DNA of 64,000 nt, taken from positions 1 to 64,000 of the forward strand of contig NZ_SDLT01000037.1 in assembly GCF_004522235.1 (NCBI RefSeq), written 5' to 3'. The stretch is from Amycolatopsis nivea. Its GTDB lineage: Bacteria > Actinomycetota > Actinomycetes > Mycobacteriales > Pseudonocardiaceae. The notes under the pieces are model-generated. The model searched no databases, was not told the origin of the DNA, and saw only the letters and a program-made list of their open reading frames with translations. Of this stretch, positions 53,429 to 63,539 are shown one piece after another. The translations under genes were made by a program, and so were the position numbers. The stretch's first letter is position 1, and each line of letters starts with the position of its first letter.

Positions 53429-55754
53429 TCCGGGTGTCGAGGTTGCGTTCGACGGCCGAGCGGCTCGAGAGCAGGGGGAACGAGCCGCCGGACGCCCACA
53501 GGTCGTTCAGGTCGCGGTAGTGCGGGCTGCGCGGGTCGCCGGACTGGCCGGGCGCGTTGATCGCCCGCGACGCGTCCCAGTCGCCGACGTCGAGCGCCAT
53601 TTTGAAGGTCGCGCCGTTGAGCTGCTGGTAGGTGAACGGGTGGAAGAACGACGGGTGGACGGTCTGGTAGTCGCCGCCGACCGAGTTAGGGCCGACGTTC
53701 GGGCCGCCCGCCGGGTGCACGAATTCCTGGTGCTGCAGCGCGCCCCAGCGCCACTTCGCCGGGTCGCTGCCGAGTTTTCCGGCGACGTCGCGGAAAGCGA
53801 GCTGGAGAGTGTCGAGGATCAGCTTGTCGCGTTTGGCCGCACCGCCCGGGCCGAACCACGCGTCCGGGTCGGCGAACGAAGCGAGCACCAGGCTGAAATC
53901 CGGATTGATCGTGCTGGCCAGGACATCCGCGGCGGCTTGCGGGAGCGTCGCGTGCGCCCAGCCGCCGTGGAGGTACTTCAGCAGCCAAGTTTCGTACAGC
54001 GGGGCCGGTGCGGAATCCACCGAGGCGACGCCGTCGAAACCGCGCAGCACTTCGAGCGCCTTCGCGGTGTCCGGATCCGTGGAGGAGAGGTTCCGCAGGA
54101 ACGGCGCGAGCCGGGGTGCCAGCAAGGACTTTTCGTCGCGCTGGATGGCGAGCGAATCGGCGACGTGGGCGCGCGGCGTGGACTTGATCAGTTCGTCGAT
54201 CCGCTCCTTGCGGTACGGCTGCTGCCATTCGTAGTTGGACACCACCGGGAAGCCCGGCGGGAGGTTGTAGTCGTTGGCGGAGGCGAAGAATCCGGCAGGC
54301 GGATTGTGCTGCCACGGGAGTTCGGAGTTGGGATGGAACCCGTTCCACTCGTAGCGGCCGTCGCCGGGAACGGGCAGCAGACCGTCGTAAGCGGTCCCGG
54401 TGCGGCGCGGGGTCAGCGCGCCGGGGACGTAGCCGATGTCGCCGTGGACGTCGGCGTAGACGAGGTTCGATCCGGGCGTGCCCCATTCGCGCATTCCGGC
54501 GGTGAATTCGGTGAAGTTGCGGGCCCTCTGGTAGTTCAGGCTGCCGAGATACGCCGCGCTGCCCGGTTCGGTCCACACGGTGCGCACGGCGAATGCCCGG
54601 TTTGCCGCTTCGTCGACCTTCACGATCGGGCCGTGCCGGGTGAAGGACAGTTCGCGGGTCACCGGCTGTCCGCCGAGCACCGGGATGGTTTCGGTGAGCT
54701 TGGTGATCGGCTCCCAGCCGCCGCGGTAGCGGTACCGGCTGTGGTCGGCGGGATCGAGGTCGTAGACGTAGAGGTCGGTCTGGTCGACCGGCAGATTCGT
54801 CAGGCCGAACGCGACGGAATCGTTGTGCCCGATGGCGATGCCCGGGTTCCACGGCTCGCCCGCGCCGGTGAGGTTCAGGCCGGGCGCGGAAAGCTGGGCG
54901 ACGTAACGGCCGGAGGGCAACGAGTCGGAGCGGCGGTGCGGGTCGCTGGCGAGGATCGGCCGTCCGGTGGCGGTGCGGCCGGGGCCGATCGCCCACGAGT
55001 TGCTGCCGCTGGTGGCGTCGGCGATGTCCCGGTCCGAGGCGACGCCCTTCGGGAACGTGACGCCGGCGGTCGCCTTGTTGTACACGGAAAGCACGTCGCC
55101 GGGGATCGAACAGGGGTCGAGGCCTTCGGGCACCGCGGCTTCGTGGTCCGGGTGCAGGCTGCGGAGGTATTTGCTCGCGCCCGGCCCGGCGTGGCACACC
55201 ATTTGCGCGCGGGCGATCTCCCAGGTGAGGTTCTCGCCGATCGCGTGCGAGCGGATGCGGACGATGTCCTCGGGCTGCCAGCGTGACGGCTGGTAGCCGA
55301 GCCTGGCGAACTCCGGCGGGGCGGCCTCGGGGTGCTTGGCGAGCCAGTCGAGGTAGGAGTTGATCCCCGCGGCGAACCGGGTGGCGGCGAGTTTGGCCTC
55401 GGGACCGTAGGAGGCCCATTCCTTCTGCATGTCGCCGCGGTACAGGAAAAGCCGGGCGGCGCGGTCTTGGTCCACATAGGACTCACCGAGGACCTCGCTG
55501 AGCAACCCGAGCCCCCGGCGGCGCCAGGTGTCGAGCTGGAAGAGCCGATCGCGGGCGACGGTGAATCCCTGCGCGTAGAACAGGTCCGCGGTGTTGGCGG
55601 CGTAGATGTGCGGGACGCCCCACTTGTCGACGAGCAGGTCGACCGGTCGGGTAAGACCGTCCAGCGCGACGGTGTGCCCGGCGTTCGCCGACGCGGCCGG
55701 GGCGGTGCCGAGCAGCGTCAGAACGAGTATCAGGACGGTAGCTTTGGACCGCAT
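53394..55754 (-). CDS. Penicillin acylase family protein (Ntn hydrolase), secreted
   Basis: Secreted or periplasmic amide hydrolase of the penicillin G acylase/aculeacin A acylase/AHL acylase family. The 786-residue precursor has a signal peptide (1-25, ending A-S-A-N-A), alpha subunit, a linker, then the beta subunit that starts at Ser251 (TSG-SNSWAIGPGRT) after autocleavage. Other motifs: DKWGVPHIYAANTADLFYAQ, DPHRRSDSLPSG and FTRHGPIVK. The substrate could be acyl-homoserine lactones, lipopeptides or beta-lactams; this cannot be read from the sequence. Confidence 0.92.
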   Translation of the reverse strand: MRSKATVLILVLTLLGTAPAASANAGHTVALDGLTRPVDLLVDKWGVPHIYAANTADLFYAQGFTVARDRLFQLDTWRRRGLGLLSEVLGESYVDQDRAARLFLYRGDMQKEWASYGPEAKLAATRFAAGINSYLDWLAKHPEAAPPEFARLGYQPSRWQPEDIVRIRSHAIGENLTWEIARAQMVCHAGPGASKYLRSLHPDHEAAVPEGLDPCSIPGDVLSVYNKATAGVTFPKGVASDRDIADATSGSNSWAIGPGRTATGRPILASDPHRRSDSLPSGRYVAQLSAPGLNLTGAGEPWNPGIAIGHNDSVAFGLTNLPVDQTDLYVYDLDPADHSRYRYRGGWEPITKLTETIPVLGGQPVTRELSFTRHGPIVKVDEAANRAFAVRTVWTEPGSAAYLGSLNYQRARNFTEFTAGMREWGTPGSNLVYADVHGDIGYVPGALTPRRTGTAYDGLLPVPGDGRYEWNGFHPNSELPWQHNPPAGFFASANDYNLPPGFPVVSNYEWQQPYRKERIDELIKSTPRAHVADSLAIQRDEKSLLAPRLAPFLRNLSSTDPDTAKALEVLRGFDGVASVDSAPAPLYETWLLKYLHGGWAHATLPQAAADVLASTINPDFSLVLASFADPDAWFGPGGAAKRDKLILDTLQLAFRDVAGKLGSDPAKWRWGALQHQEFVHPAGGPNVGPNSVGGDYQTVHPSFFHPFTYQQLNGATFKMALDVGDWDASRAINAPGQSGDPRSPHYRDLNDLWASGGSFPLLSSRSAVERNLDTRIRLVPRSASGS

Positions 55755-55860
55755 TTCCCCACCCCCGGCAGCAGCGTTGACCCCGCGCACGCTAATCGCG
55801 GCGAGCGCGGGGACCCACCCCTGAACCGGGACGAGTAGGGGGAACCGGACGCCGGGGGCC

Positions 55861-56046
55861 GTGCTGTGCCCGAACTCAGCCACGGGAGCGGTACCGCGCC
55901 CAAGACCGTCGGCCAGCTGGTGCCAGGGCAGCGGCTACGGGGTCGTCCTCGCGGTGACGATCCGCGAGTTGGTGACCGTCGCCGTGGACACCTGCGACCT
56001 CGCCAAGAAGGCGGCGACCGCCGTCGCGGGCCGCGTTCCGCGCTGA
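55861..56046 (+). other. Doubtful small frame between acylase and dgdA
   Basis: A 61-codon frame ending IRELVTVAVDTCDLAKKA. An overlapping frame begins VPELSHGSGTAPKTVGQLV, so the two may be halves of a frameshifted small gene. No family recognised and no clear ribosome site. The rest of the 293-base gap holds nothing I can identify. Confidence 0.2.
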
Positions 56047-56047
56047 G

Positions 56048-57369
<1,322 letters not shown>

Positions 57370-57391
57370 GGCGTCGAACAACGATGGGGGC

Positions 57392-58294
57392 ATGTTGAAC
57401 CCGTGGCGGCTGCGGCTGCTGAGCCGGCTCGCCGTGCTGGGCACCGTTCGCGCGGTCGCGCAGGACGTGAACCTCAGCGCCTCCACGGTGTCGCATCAGC
57501 TCGCGCTGCTGGAGACCGAAACCCGCACCCGGCTGCTGGAACGCACCGGCCGCCGCGTCCGGCTGACACCAGCCGGGGAGAAACTGGCCCGGCAGGCGCG
57601 GGCGATCCTCGACCATCTCGACGCGGTCGAGGCCGAACTGCGCGGCGACGAACCGGCCGGGCTGGTGCGGATCGGCGCGTTCCAGAGCGCGATCCACACC
57701 TTCGCCGTGCCCGCCGCGACCCGTCTCGCGCGGGCTTATCCGCGGCTGGAAACCGAACTGGCGGAACGGGAACCGCACGAAAGCGTCCCGGCGCTGCGCG
57801 CGGGCGACAGCGACGTCATCATCACCACCACCGATTTCGTCGACCTGCCCCTCGGTCCCGACCTCGAGATCATCCGGCTGGCGACCGATCCGATCGTGCT
57901 GGTCACCGCGCTCGACCGGCCGGAGCCGCCCGGGCCGGCGGTGCTCGCGGACTACGCGGGCGAACCGTGGGCGCTCGACATTCCCCAGTCCTACATGGCG
58001 ACTCTGACGCTGCGGCTCTGCCGCGAATCGGGCTTCGAGCCGCGCGCGGTGTGCCGGTTCAGCAATTACCTGATGACGTTGCAGCACGTCGAGGCCGGGC
58101 TGTCGATCGCGTTGCTGCCCGGGCTGGCGGTGGATCCGCGGTACCGGGTCGCGACGAAAGCGCTGTCGACGCCGGTGACGCGCACGATCGTCGCGGTCAC
58201 CCGGCGCGGATCGCCGCGACGGGCGGCGGTGAACGCGGTGCTCGACGCGCTGCAGCAACCGGTCGAGCTTCCGGCGGCGGTGGAACAGGTTTAG
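57392..58294 (+). CDS. dgdR: LysR family regulator, probable DgdR
   Basis: Transcription factor of 300 residues with an N-terminal winged HTH (LSRLAVLGTVRAVAQDVNLS, ASTVSHQLALLETETRTRLL, ERTGRRVRLTPAGEKL) and a C-terminal periplasmic-binding-like effector domain (about 90-295). Position opposite dgdA suggests it controls the decarboxylase. ATG at 57392 behind GATGGGGGC. Its stop overlaps the convergent nitronate monooxygenase by four bases. Confidence 0.88.
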   Translation: MLNPWRLRLLSRLAVLGTVRAVAQDVNLSASTVSHQLALLETETRTRLLERTGRRVRLTPAGEKLARQARAILDHLDAVEAELRGDEPAGLVRIGAFQSAIHTFAVPAATRLARAYPRLETELAEREPHESVPALRAGDSDVIITTTDFVDLPLGPDLEIIRLATDPIVLVTALDRPEPPGPAVLADYAGEPWALDIPQSYMATLTLRLCRESGFEPRAVCRFSNYLMTLQHVEAGLSIALLPGLAVDPRYRVATKALSTPVTRTIVAVTRRGSPRRAAVNAVLDALQQPVELPAAVEQV

Positions 58295-59244
58295 CCGACG
58301 AGGTCCGCCATGATTTGCGCGGCCGGAGCGACGTTTTGGACCAACCCCGCGGCTTGTCCGGCGTAGCGTGCCAAGGCTTCGAGGTCTCCGGTCATGCCTG
58401 GCACGGGAATCATGTCGTCGTAGCGCTGCCATGGGTTTCCGGCCGCATCCGTTGCTACGACGTCGCCTTCGCCGGGGCGGTCCGCGCGCGGTTGGCCTGC
58501 CGCTTCCCATTGCGTGAGCGTCGAATTGCGCAACACGCGGTGCGGCGCGTCGGGCCATCCGCCGTCGAAGCAGCGGGTGTGGACGGCGTCCTCGAGTTCC
58601 GCGGCGAGCACGGCTTCGCGGTAGGAATCGTGGGTCGCCGCTTCGGTCGCGGTCAGAAATCGGGTGCCCAGCCAGCCGCCTTGCGCGCCGAGGGCGAGTA
58701 CTGCGGCGAGCCCGCGGCGGTCGGCGATTCCGCCTGCGGCGAGCACAGGAATCGGACCGACCGCGTCCACGACGGCGGGCACCAGCACGAGGGTCGACGC
58801 TTGGCCGCGGACGTGTCCGCCCGCTTCCCAGCCTTGCGCGACCACGACGTCGACGCCTGCTTCCGCCGCCTGTCGTGCTTCGGCGACCGAGCCCACGGTG
58901 TGGATCAGCCGCGTGTCCTTCGCGCAGGCGGCGACCTTGGCGGGGTCGCCCCAGAACGTCGAGATGATCGGGACATCTTCGGCGAGGCAGGCGTCGAGGA
59001 CGTCGTCGATCGGGAAGTCGAGCACGAGGTTGACTGCGAACGGACGGTCGGTGCGGCGGCGCACCTCGCGGATCCGGCGGACCGCCTCGTCCGGGTCGGT
59101 CCAGGTGAGCGCGAGGGTCCCCAGGCCGCCCGCGTTCGAGACCGCCGCGGCGAGCGCCGGGGTCGAGGCGGAGCCGATCGGGGCCTGTGCGATCGGCACG
59201 TCGATGCCGAGCGCGGCGCAGACCTGCTTCGGAAATCGAATCAT
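58291..59244 (-). CDS. Nitronate monooxygenase (2-nitropropane dioxygenase family)
   Basis: FMN-dependent TIM-barrel enzyme of 317 residues that detoxifies propionate-3-nitronate-type nitronates (EC 1.13.12.16). Motifs: PIAQAPIGSASTPALAAAVS, VVVAQGWEAGGHVRGQ (catalytic His and FMN phosphate-binding Gly-rich loop), IPVLAAGGIADRRGLAAVLALGAQGGWLGTRFL (in parts). The ATG and first codons are covered by one of the two TTCGGAAATCGAA elements. Divergent from HxlR gene. Confidence 0.92.
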   Translation of the reverse strand: MIRFPKQVCAALGIDVPIAQAPIGSASTPALAAAVSNAGGLGTLALTWTDPDEAVRRIREVRRRTDRPFAVNLVLDFPIDDVLDACLAEDVPIISTFWGDPAKVAACAKDTRLIHTVGSVAEARQAAEAGVDVVVAQGWEAGGHVRGQASTLVLVPAVVDAVGPIPVLAAGGIADRRGLAAVLALGAQGGWLGTRFLTATEAATHDSYREAVLAAELEDAVHTRCFDGGWPDAPHRVLRNSTLTQWEAAGQPRADRPGEGDVVATDAAGNPWQRYDDMIPVPGMTGDLEALARYAGQAAGLVQNVAPAAQIMADLVG

Positions 59245-59275
59245 GGCGGCCGATGTTAGTGTTTCGGAAATCGAA
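59228..59275. promoter_or_regulatory. Twin TTCGGAAATCGAA elements, probable HxlR operators
   Basis: Identical 13-base boxes at 59228-59240 (inside codons 2-6 of the monooxygenase) and 59263-59275 (in the intergenic gap), 35 bases apart. Each has TTCG/CGAA inverted ends. They flank the divergent starts. Confidence 0.65.
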
Positions 59276-59291
59276 GCACAAGGAGATTCGG

Positions 59292-59630
59292 ATGGCGACG
59301 CCGAAGCCGGGACAGCCGGTCCGGGGCTCCACGACCGGCCGTCCGCTGATGGCCGCGCTCGACCTCTTCGGGCGGCGGTGGTGCCTGCGGATCGTGTGGG
59401 AGCTGCAGGTCGGCACGCTCGGGTTTCGCGCGTTGCAGCAACGGTGCGACGGGATGTCTTCGAGCGTGCTGCGGCAACGCCTGGTCGAACTCGGCGAGGC
59501 TGGTTTGGTGCACCAGACCGGCGAATCGCATTACGCGCTGACGACGCTGGGCCGCGAGGCGTTCGACGCGCTGCGGCCGCTCGTGTCGTGGGCGGATCGG
59601 TGGGCCGCGTCGTTCGACGGCGGCGAGTGA
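59292..59630 (+). CDS. HxlR-type winged-helix regulator
   Basis: A 112-residue regulator. The HxlR domain reads RPLMAALDLFGRRWCLRIVWEL, GFRALQQRCDGMSSSVLRQRLVELGEAGLV (in parts) and YALTTLGREAFDALRPLVSW; the single Cys before helix 2 (RRWCLRI) is a possible redox or quinone/aldehyde sensor as in other HxlR/HypR proteins. ATG at 59292 with GGAGATTC upstream. Likely represses the divergent nitronate monooxygenase. Confidence 0.92.
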   Translation: MATPKPGQPVRGSTTGRPLMAALDLFGRRWCLRIVWELQVGTLGFRALQQRCDGMSSSVLRQRLVELGEAGLVHQTGESHYALTTLGREAFDALRPLVSWADRWAASFDGGE

Positions 59631-59664
59631 TCGGCGGCAGGGGCGGACCCCTGCCGCCGACGGA

Positions 59665-60432
59665 TCACTTGCTGTGCTGGGAACGGCGGCGCAGGAGGAA
59701 CGCGCCGCCCGCGGCTGCCGCGGCCGCCCCGCCGATGGCGAGCGCGGTGGCCGGGCTTCCGTCCCCGCCGGTGTTCGGGGCGGTGACGGCATAACCGCCG
59801 CCCGCGCCGGTCTTGTCATACGTCGAGCCGGGCAGCTTGTCGCCGTAGCGCTTCTGCAGCTCGGCCCGGTAGTCCGCCAAGGTGACGCGGGTGCCTGCCG
59901 GGACGCCGGAGACCGCGCCGTCGAGGACGGTCACGGTGTCGCCGTTGACCGAGTACCAGGCGTTGACCTGCGGTTCGTGCAGCAGATAGCCGCCGTGCGC
60001 GGCCGCCGCGTGGACCTGTTCGTCGTTGCCGGAAGCGACGTTGATGACCTGCCATCCGGCCTTGCTCGGCTGCGCCCACACGGTCGCGGCGCGCCCGTCG
60101 GCGAGGTGGGCCGGAGACGCGACGTACGCGAGGGCGGCCGGGACGTCGGATTCGCCATTGATGAACGCCGCGGTCGGTTCGTAGACCGGGATCTGGGTGT
60201 TGGCGTCAGCCGCGGCCCGAGTGGCGTGCGCGGCCGCCGGGGCCGCGCCGGGGAACTTGGTGTGCGCGAGACGGGCGGCGGTGTCCGGGCTGGCGAGCAG
60301 ACCGGAGATCGCCGCGGTGTCCGAGGAGGACGGTCCGGTCGGCGACTGCGCGGCGGACGCCGGGTTCGCGGCGAACACGGCGGCAGCGATGGCTCCCGAT
60401 GCGACAGCGGTGCGGAGGATGGTTCGCAGCAT
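59665..60432 (-). CDS. Secreted protein with LPXTG-like C-terminal sorting signal
   Basis: A 255-residue exported protein of unknown function. Signal peptide about 1-28 (AAAVFAANPASA then AQ). The C-terminus has T-APNTGGDG (residues about 217-224), a hydrophobic helix (ATALAIGGAAAAAAGGAFLL) and the basic tail RRRSQHSK, the tripartite layout of sortase substrates, although APNTG replaces LPXTG/LAXTG. The mature part has a KFPGAA and ELQKRYGDKLPGSTYD region not recognised. It is three bases downstream of the protease gene. Confidence 0.65.
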   Translation of the reverse strand: MLRTILRTAVASGAIAAAVFAANPASAAQSPTGPSSSDTAAISGLLASPDTAARLAHTKFPGAAPAAAHATRAAADANTQIPVYEPTAAFINGESDVPAALAYVASPAHLADGRAATVWAQPSKAGWQVINVASGNDEQVHAAAAHGGYLLHEPQVNAWYSVNGDTVTVLDGAVSGVPAGTRVTLADYRAELQKRYGDKLPGSTYDKTGAGGGYAVTAPNTGGDGSPATALAIGGAAAAAAGGAFLLRRRSQHSK

Positions 60433-60435
60433 GAG

Positions 60436-61011
60436 TCAGCCCACCATTCCGTAGACGGTGTGGGTCCAGGCGAATTGGTTGTTGGAGACGTAGGAGCTGT
60501 AGTTCATCGAGTTGTAGCGGTTGTTCGACGGCCACGGGTCGCCGTATTCGACGATGCTGCGGCCGTTGGAGTCGTCGTAGCCGTAGAGGACGTGCATGTG
60601 GCCACCGCCGGACGTCCAGCCGATCCGGGTGCCGATGGGCTGCCCGGCGTCGATCTGGTTCTTGATGCCGGAGAAGGAGAGCCGGTAGCCGTTGGAATTG
60701 TAGGAGCCGACGCTGCGGAACCCGAGGTAGCGGAAAACTCTTTGCTGGTCGCTGAGATAGCCCTGGTTGTTCGCGCAGTCGCTGCCGGACTCGTTGTGCG
60801 CGATCTGGCAGAACCGGGTCTGGGTAAGGGAATAGCCCCAGTACGCGGCGATCGTGTTGCCGCTGGCGTCCCAGCACCACTGGTCTTTCTGCTGGGCCTG
60901 CATCGAGATGTTCGTTTCGCCCGCGTCCGCGGCGGCGGGAACGGCGAGCGCGGCGGCCGCGGCGGTCGCGACCGCCGCTATTGCGCGCAGAATCGAAGAA
61001 CGCACTTTCAC
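60436..61011 (-). CDS. Secreted papain-like cysteine protease (AvrRpt2/C70-like)
   Basis: A 191-residue exported protein starting at the GTG at 61011, with GGAGG five bases upstream. Signal peptide about 1-30 (IAAVATAAAAALAVPAAADA). The papain-like site is Cys46 in QQKDQWCWDASGNTIAAYWG and a later GGGHMHVLYGYDDSNG (catalytic His), then EYGDPWPS. The Q-x-x-x-W-C-W pattern matches PF12385-type proteases. It may be co-expressed with the LPXTG-like protein. Confidence 0.75.
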   Translation of the reverse strand: MKVRSSILRAIAAVATAAAAALAVPAAADAGETNISMQAQQKDQWCWDASGNTIAAYWGYSLTQTRFCQIAHNESGSDCANNQGYLSDQQRVFRYLGFRSVGSYNSNGYRLSFSGIKNQIDAGQPIGTRIGWTSGGGHMHVLYGYDDSNGRSIVEYGDPWPSNNRYNSMNYSSYVSNNQFAWTHTVYGMVG

Positions 61012-61400
61012 GGGATCCTCCAACGGGGAAGCCCGGCCGGTCCGGGGAATTCCGGACCGGTGGGGAAGGGGAGATGCGCCGCGAACGGTACGCGCGCGAA
61101 GTTTGCGGCGACTACCGACTAACGGGGGTATTCCGTTGCCGAAGTGCCGCGCCGGATATTTCTACGCCGGTCGATTATTTGTGCGCCCGGCGTCGACTAT
61201 AAGGGAATTCATCCCGGAAAGCATTCGGCAATCCGACTTTCGTAGGGTGTTTTTCCGTTGAATCCCGCCCGTCCTTCGTCGGCCGCCGTTCCGGCGACCC
61301 GGCGGCCGGATCGCGCCGAGGCCGCCCGCTGACCCGGTTCGCCCGCCGCCCGCGAGGGGGCGGAGCGCCGGATTCGCGCGTATGAGACACTTGATCGGTC
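61012..61400. other. Divergent intergenic region of the protease and rlmN genes
   Basis: A 389-base gap with no gene. It holds an inverted repeat (61037-61060: CCGGTCCGG, six bases, CCGGACCGG) in the leader of the protease gene, and an AT-richer stretch (about 61150-61260) with TATAAG at 61198-61203, where promoters probably lie. Confidence 0.6.
61037..61060 (-). promoter_or_regulatory. Leader hairpin upstream of protease gene
   Basis: Nine-base perfect arms around GGAATT, 26 bases upstream of the protease start. It could regulate translation or be an operator. Confidence 0.4.
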
Positions 61401-62507
61401 ATGACTGCCCTCCCTCTTGTTTTCGACGCGCCCAAGCGCGGCCTGCCGCCGCGCCATCTCGCCGACCTCACGGTGGCCGAGCGAGCGGAGGCGGTCGTCG
61501 AACTGGGGGAGAAGGCGTTCCGCGCCAAGCAGTTGTCGAACCACTACTTTTCGCGGCTCACCGTCGACCCGGCGGAGATGACCGACATCCCGGCGGCCTC
61601 GCGCGAGAAGCTCGTCGCCGACCTGATGCCGCCGCTGCTCACCGAGGTCCGCGCACTGGCCGCGGACGGCGGTGCGACCCGCAAGACCCTGTGGCGCGCG
61701 CACGACGGGACGCTGCTGGAAAGCGTGCTCATGCGCTACCCGGACCGCGCCACGCTGTGCATCTCGAGCCAGGCCGGCTGCGGCATGGCGTGCCCGTTCT
61801 GCGCGACCGGCCAGGGCGGCCTCGACCGCAACCTCTCGACCGCGGAAATCGTGGACCAGGTCCGCGACGCCGCCGCGGTCATGCGAGACGGCTCCATGCC
61901 CGGCGGCCCGGGGCGTCTGTCGAACATCGTCTTCATGGGCATGGGCGAGCCGCTGGCGAACTACAAGCGTGTGGTGGCTGCGGTGCGTCGGATCACGGAT
62001 CCTGCGCCGGGTGGTCTGGGTATTGGCCAGCGTTCGGTGACGGTGTCGACGGTGGGTCTTGCTCCGGCGATTCGGAAGCTGGCGGACGAGCGGATGCAGG
62101 TTCGTTTGGCGGTTTCCTTGCACACGCCGGACGATGAGCTGCGGGACACTCTCGTTCCTGTCAACAATCGGTGGTCGGTGGACGAGGTTCTTTCGGCCGC
62201 CCGGTATTACGCGGACACTTCCGGCCGTCGGGTGTCGATCGAGTACGCGTTGATCCGGGATATCAATGATCAGCCGTGGCGGGCGGAGTTGCTGGCGAAG
62301 CGGCTGCGGAAGCATTTGGGCCAGTTGGTGCATGTCAATGTCATTCCGTTGAATCCGACGCCGGGTTCGAAGTGGGATGCCTCGCCGAAGCCGGTGGAGC
62401 GCGAGTTCGTGCGGCTGGTGAACGCCGGTGGGGTGGCGTGCACGGTGCGAGACACCCGCGGTCAGGACATTGCTGCTGCGTGTGGCCAGTTGGCTGCTGA
62501 AGGCTGA
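61401..62507 (+). CDS. rlmN: 23S rRNA/tRNA (adenine-C2)-methyltransferase RlmN
   Basis: Radical SAM enzyme methylating A2503 of 23S rRNA and A37 of some tRNAs (EC 2.1.1.192). The 368-residue product has the N-terminal accessory domain ([14 protein letters not shown]), the cluster motif [49 protein letters not shown] and the C-terminal segment with the methyl-carrier Cys ([15 protein letters not shown]). Codon usage changes abruptly near 61965. Starts at an ATG 20 bases after the GCGCGTATGA region. Confidence 0.95.
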   Translation: MTALPLVFDAPKRGLPPRHLADLTVAERAEAVVELGEKAFRAKQLSNHYFSRLTVDPAEMTDIPAASREKLVADLMPPLLTEVRALAADGGATRKTLWRAHDGTLLESVLMRYPDRATLCISSQAGCGMACPFCATGQGGLDRNLSTAEIVDQVRDAAAVMRDGSMPGGPGRLSNIVFMGMGEPLANYKRVVAAVRRITDPAPGGLGIGQRSVTVSTVGLAPAIRKLADERMQVRLAVSLHTPDDELRDTLVPVNNRWSVDEVLSAARYYADTSGRRVSIEYALIRDINDQPWRAELLAKRLRKHLGQLVHVNVIPLNPTPGSKWDASPKPVEREFVRLVNAGGVACTVRDTRGQDIAAACGQLAAEG

Positions 62508-62540
62508 GTTGTTCGTTTCGATGATGGAGTGTCTGTCGTG

Positions 62541-62813
62541 ATGTATGCCCCCAGCCTGCTGGAACCGGCTGCGGAGGAGCTGCGGCTCGCCGATGTGGTG
62601 GGTCGTGGTGCGACCGAGGTGGCGCGTGAGGCGCGGACTCTGTTGGGTGAGCGGTTCAGTTCGGTGACGTTCATGTACGTGCTGATGCGGGCGTTCGAGG
62701 TGGACTACACGGCGGCGCGGGACGCTTCGCGGTGGCACGAGTTCCACGGCGGCCCGCGGGCGTTGTCGGATGCTGATCTGGAGAAGCTGCTCGCTCCGTG
62801 GCTCGCCCGCTGA
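62541..62813 (+). CDS. Hypothetical small helical protein
   Basis: A 90-residue protein, not recognised. It begins MYAPSLLEPAAEELRLADVVG and has SSVTFMYVLMRAFEVDYTAA and LSDADLEKLLAPWLAR, probably all helical. Start may be the ATG at 62541 or GTGs at 62538 or 62529; GGAG at 62526-62529 best fits the 62538/62541 pair. It follows rlmN by 33 bases and shares its 3' part's T/G-ending codon usage. Confidence 0.65.
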   Translation: MYAPSLLEPAAEELRLADVVGRGATEVAREARTLLGERFSSVTFMYVLMRAFEVDYTAARDASRWHEFHGGPRALSDADLEKLLAPWLAR

Positions 62814-63145
62814 CCATTGCGGTCAGCCGCTGGGGGGCGCGGTCAGCCCGCGTGCCCGGCGAGTTGCTGGTGTTCTCCGGATCCTTCGAAGCGTGGTGGC
62901 TCATCGAGTCCAGGGATGCTCGTCCCAAACGGTGGAGGCGAGTAGGGCGTTGCTTGGTTAGCGGTGCTCGCTGAGGTGCAGGCGTCTTGCGGTACTTCCC
63001 TGGTGTAGTCGTAATGACAGCTTGAAACGCGCATTGGCTCAGCGACGACTCTGCCTAGTGAGGCAGCGCCGCGAGTTGACGCCGAGGTCCGCTCGCGGAG
63101 GCGATCTGATGGCGGTGGAAGACGGTTCCGACCGCTGGCCCGACG
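62814..63145. other. Interval without recognised genes
   Basis: Codon-like structure is poor in all frames and GC skew is irregular. No promoter, repeat or RNA gene stood out. It looks like decayed DNA leading into the pseudogene region. Confidence 0.5.
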
Positions 63146-63340
63146 TTCGCGTTGAGTCCGGCCGAGTAGGAGCGCGCCGTCGCTGACCTGGTCAGGGCCG
63201 CGGGCTACGACGTCGTCGACTGGCAGGTCCGGCACCTGAGTCGGTCGAGGGAATGGGTGGCACGTACGTCATCGACGTGACCGCCAGGTTCAGGTTGATG
63301 GGTGCCGACTTCCTGATCCTCTTCGAGTGCAAACGGCGCT
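63146..63340 (+). pseudogene. Remnant of restriction-endonuclease-like (Mrr-type) gene
   Basis: One frame reads SPAE-stop-ERAVADLVRAAGYDVVDWQVRHL (stop TAG at 63167-63169); after a shift near 63238 another frame continues VEGMGGTYVIDVTARF then MGADFLILFECKRR. The Asp and Glu-x-Lys residues of the PD-(D/E)XK site are recognisable. After CKRR similarity stops. The gene therefore carries a nonsense codon, a frameshift and a 3' truncation. Confidence 0.6.
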
Positions 63341-63539
63341 CTCGTCCCCGGCGGCGCGTGCCGCCGGCCCGACGGATCGATCGGCGGCGGTGACGCCTGC
63401 CGCATCGGCGGCTGGAGCTGCGACAGGCCAGACAACCCCAGCTGCGGTTGCAGGGCGGCCCAGCAGCACCCTGCCGACCACGGCGCTCGCGCGTCGTCCG
63501 GCGGGCACCGCCAGGCCGCGCCGAAACAGCACGGGGCAT

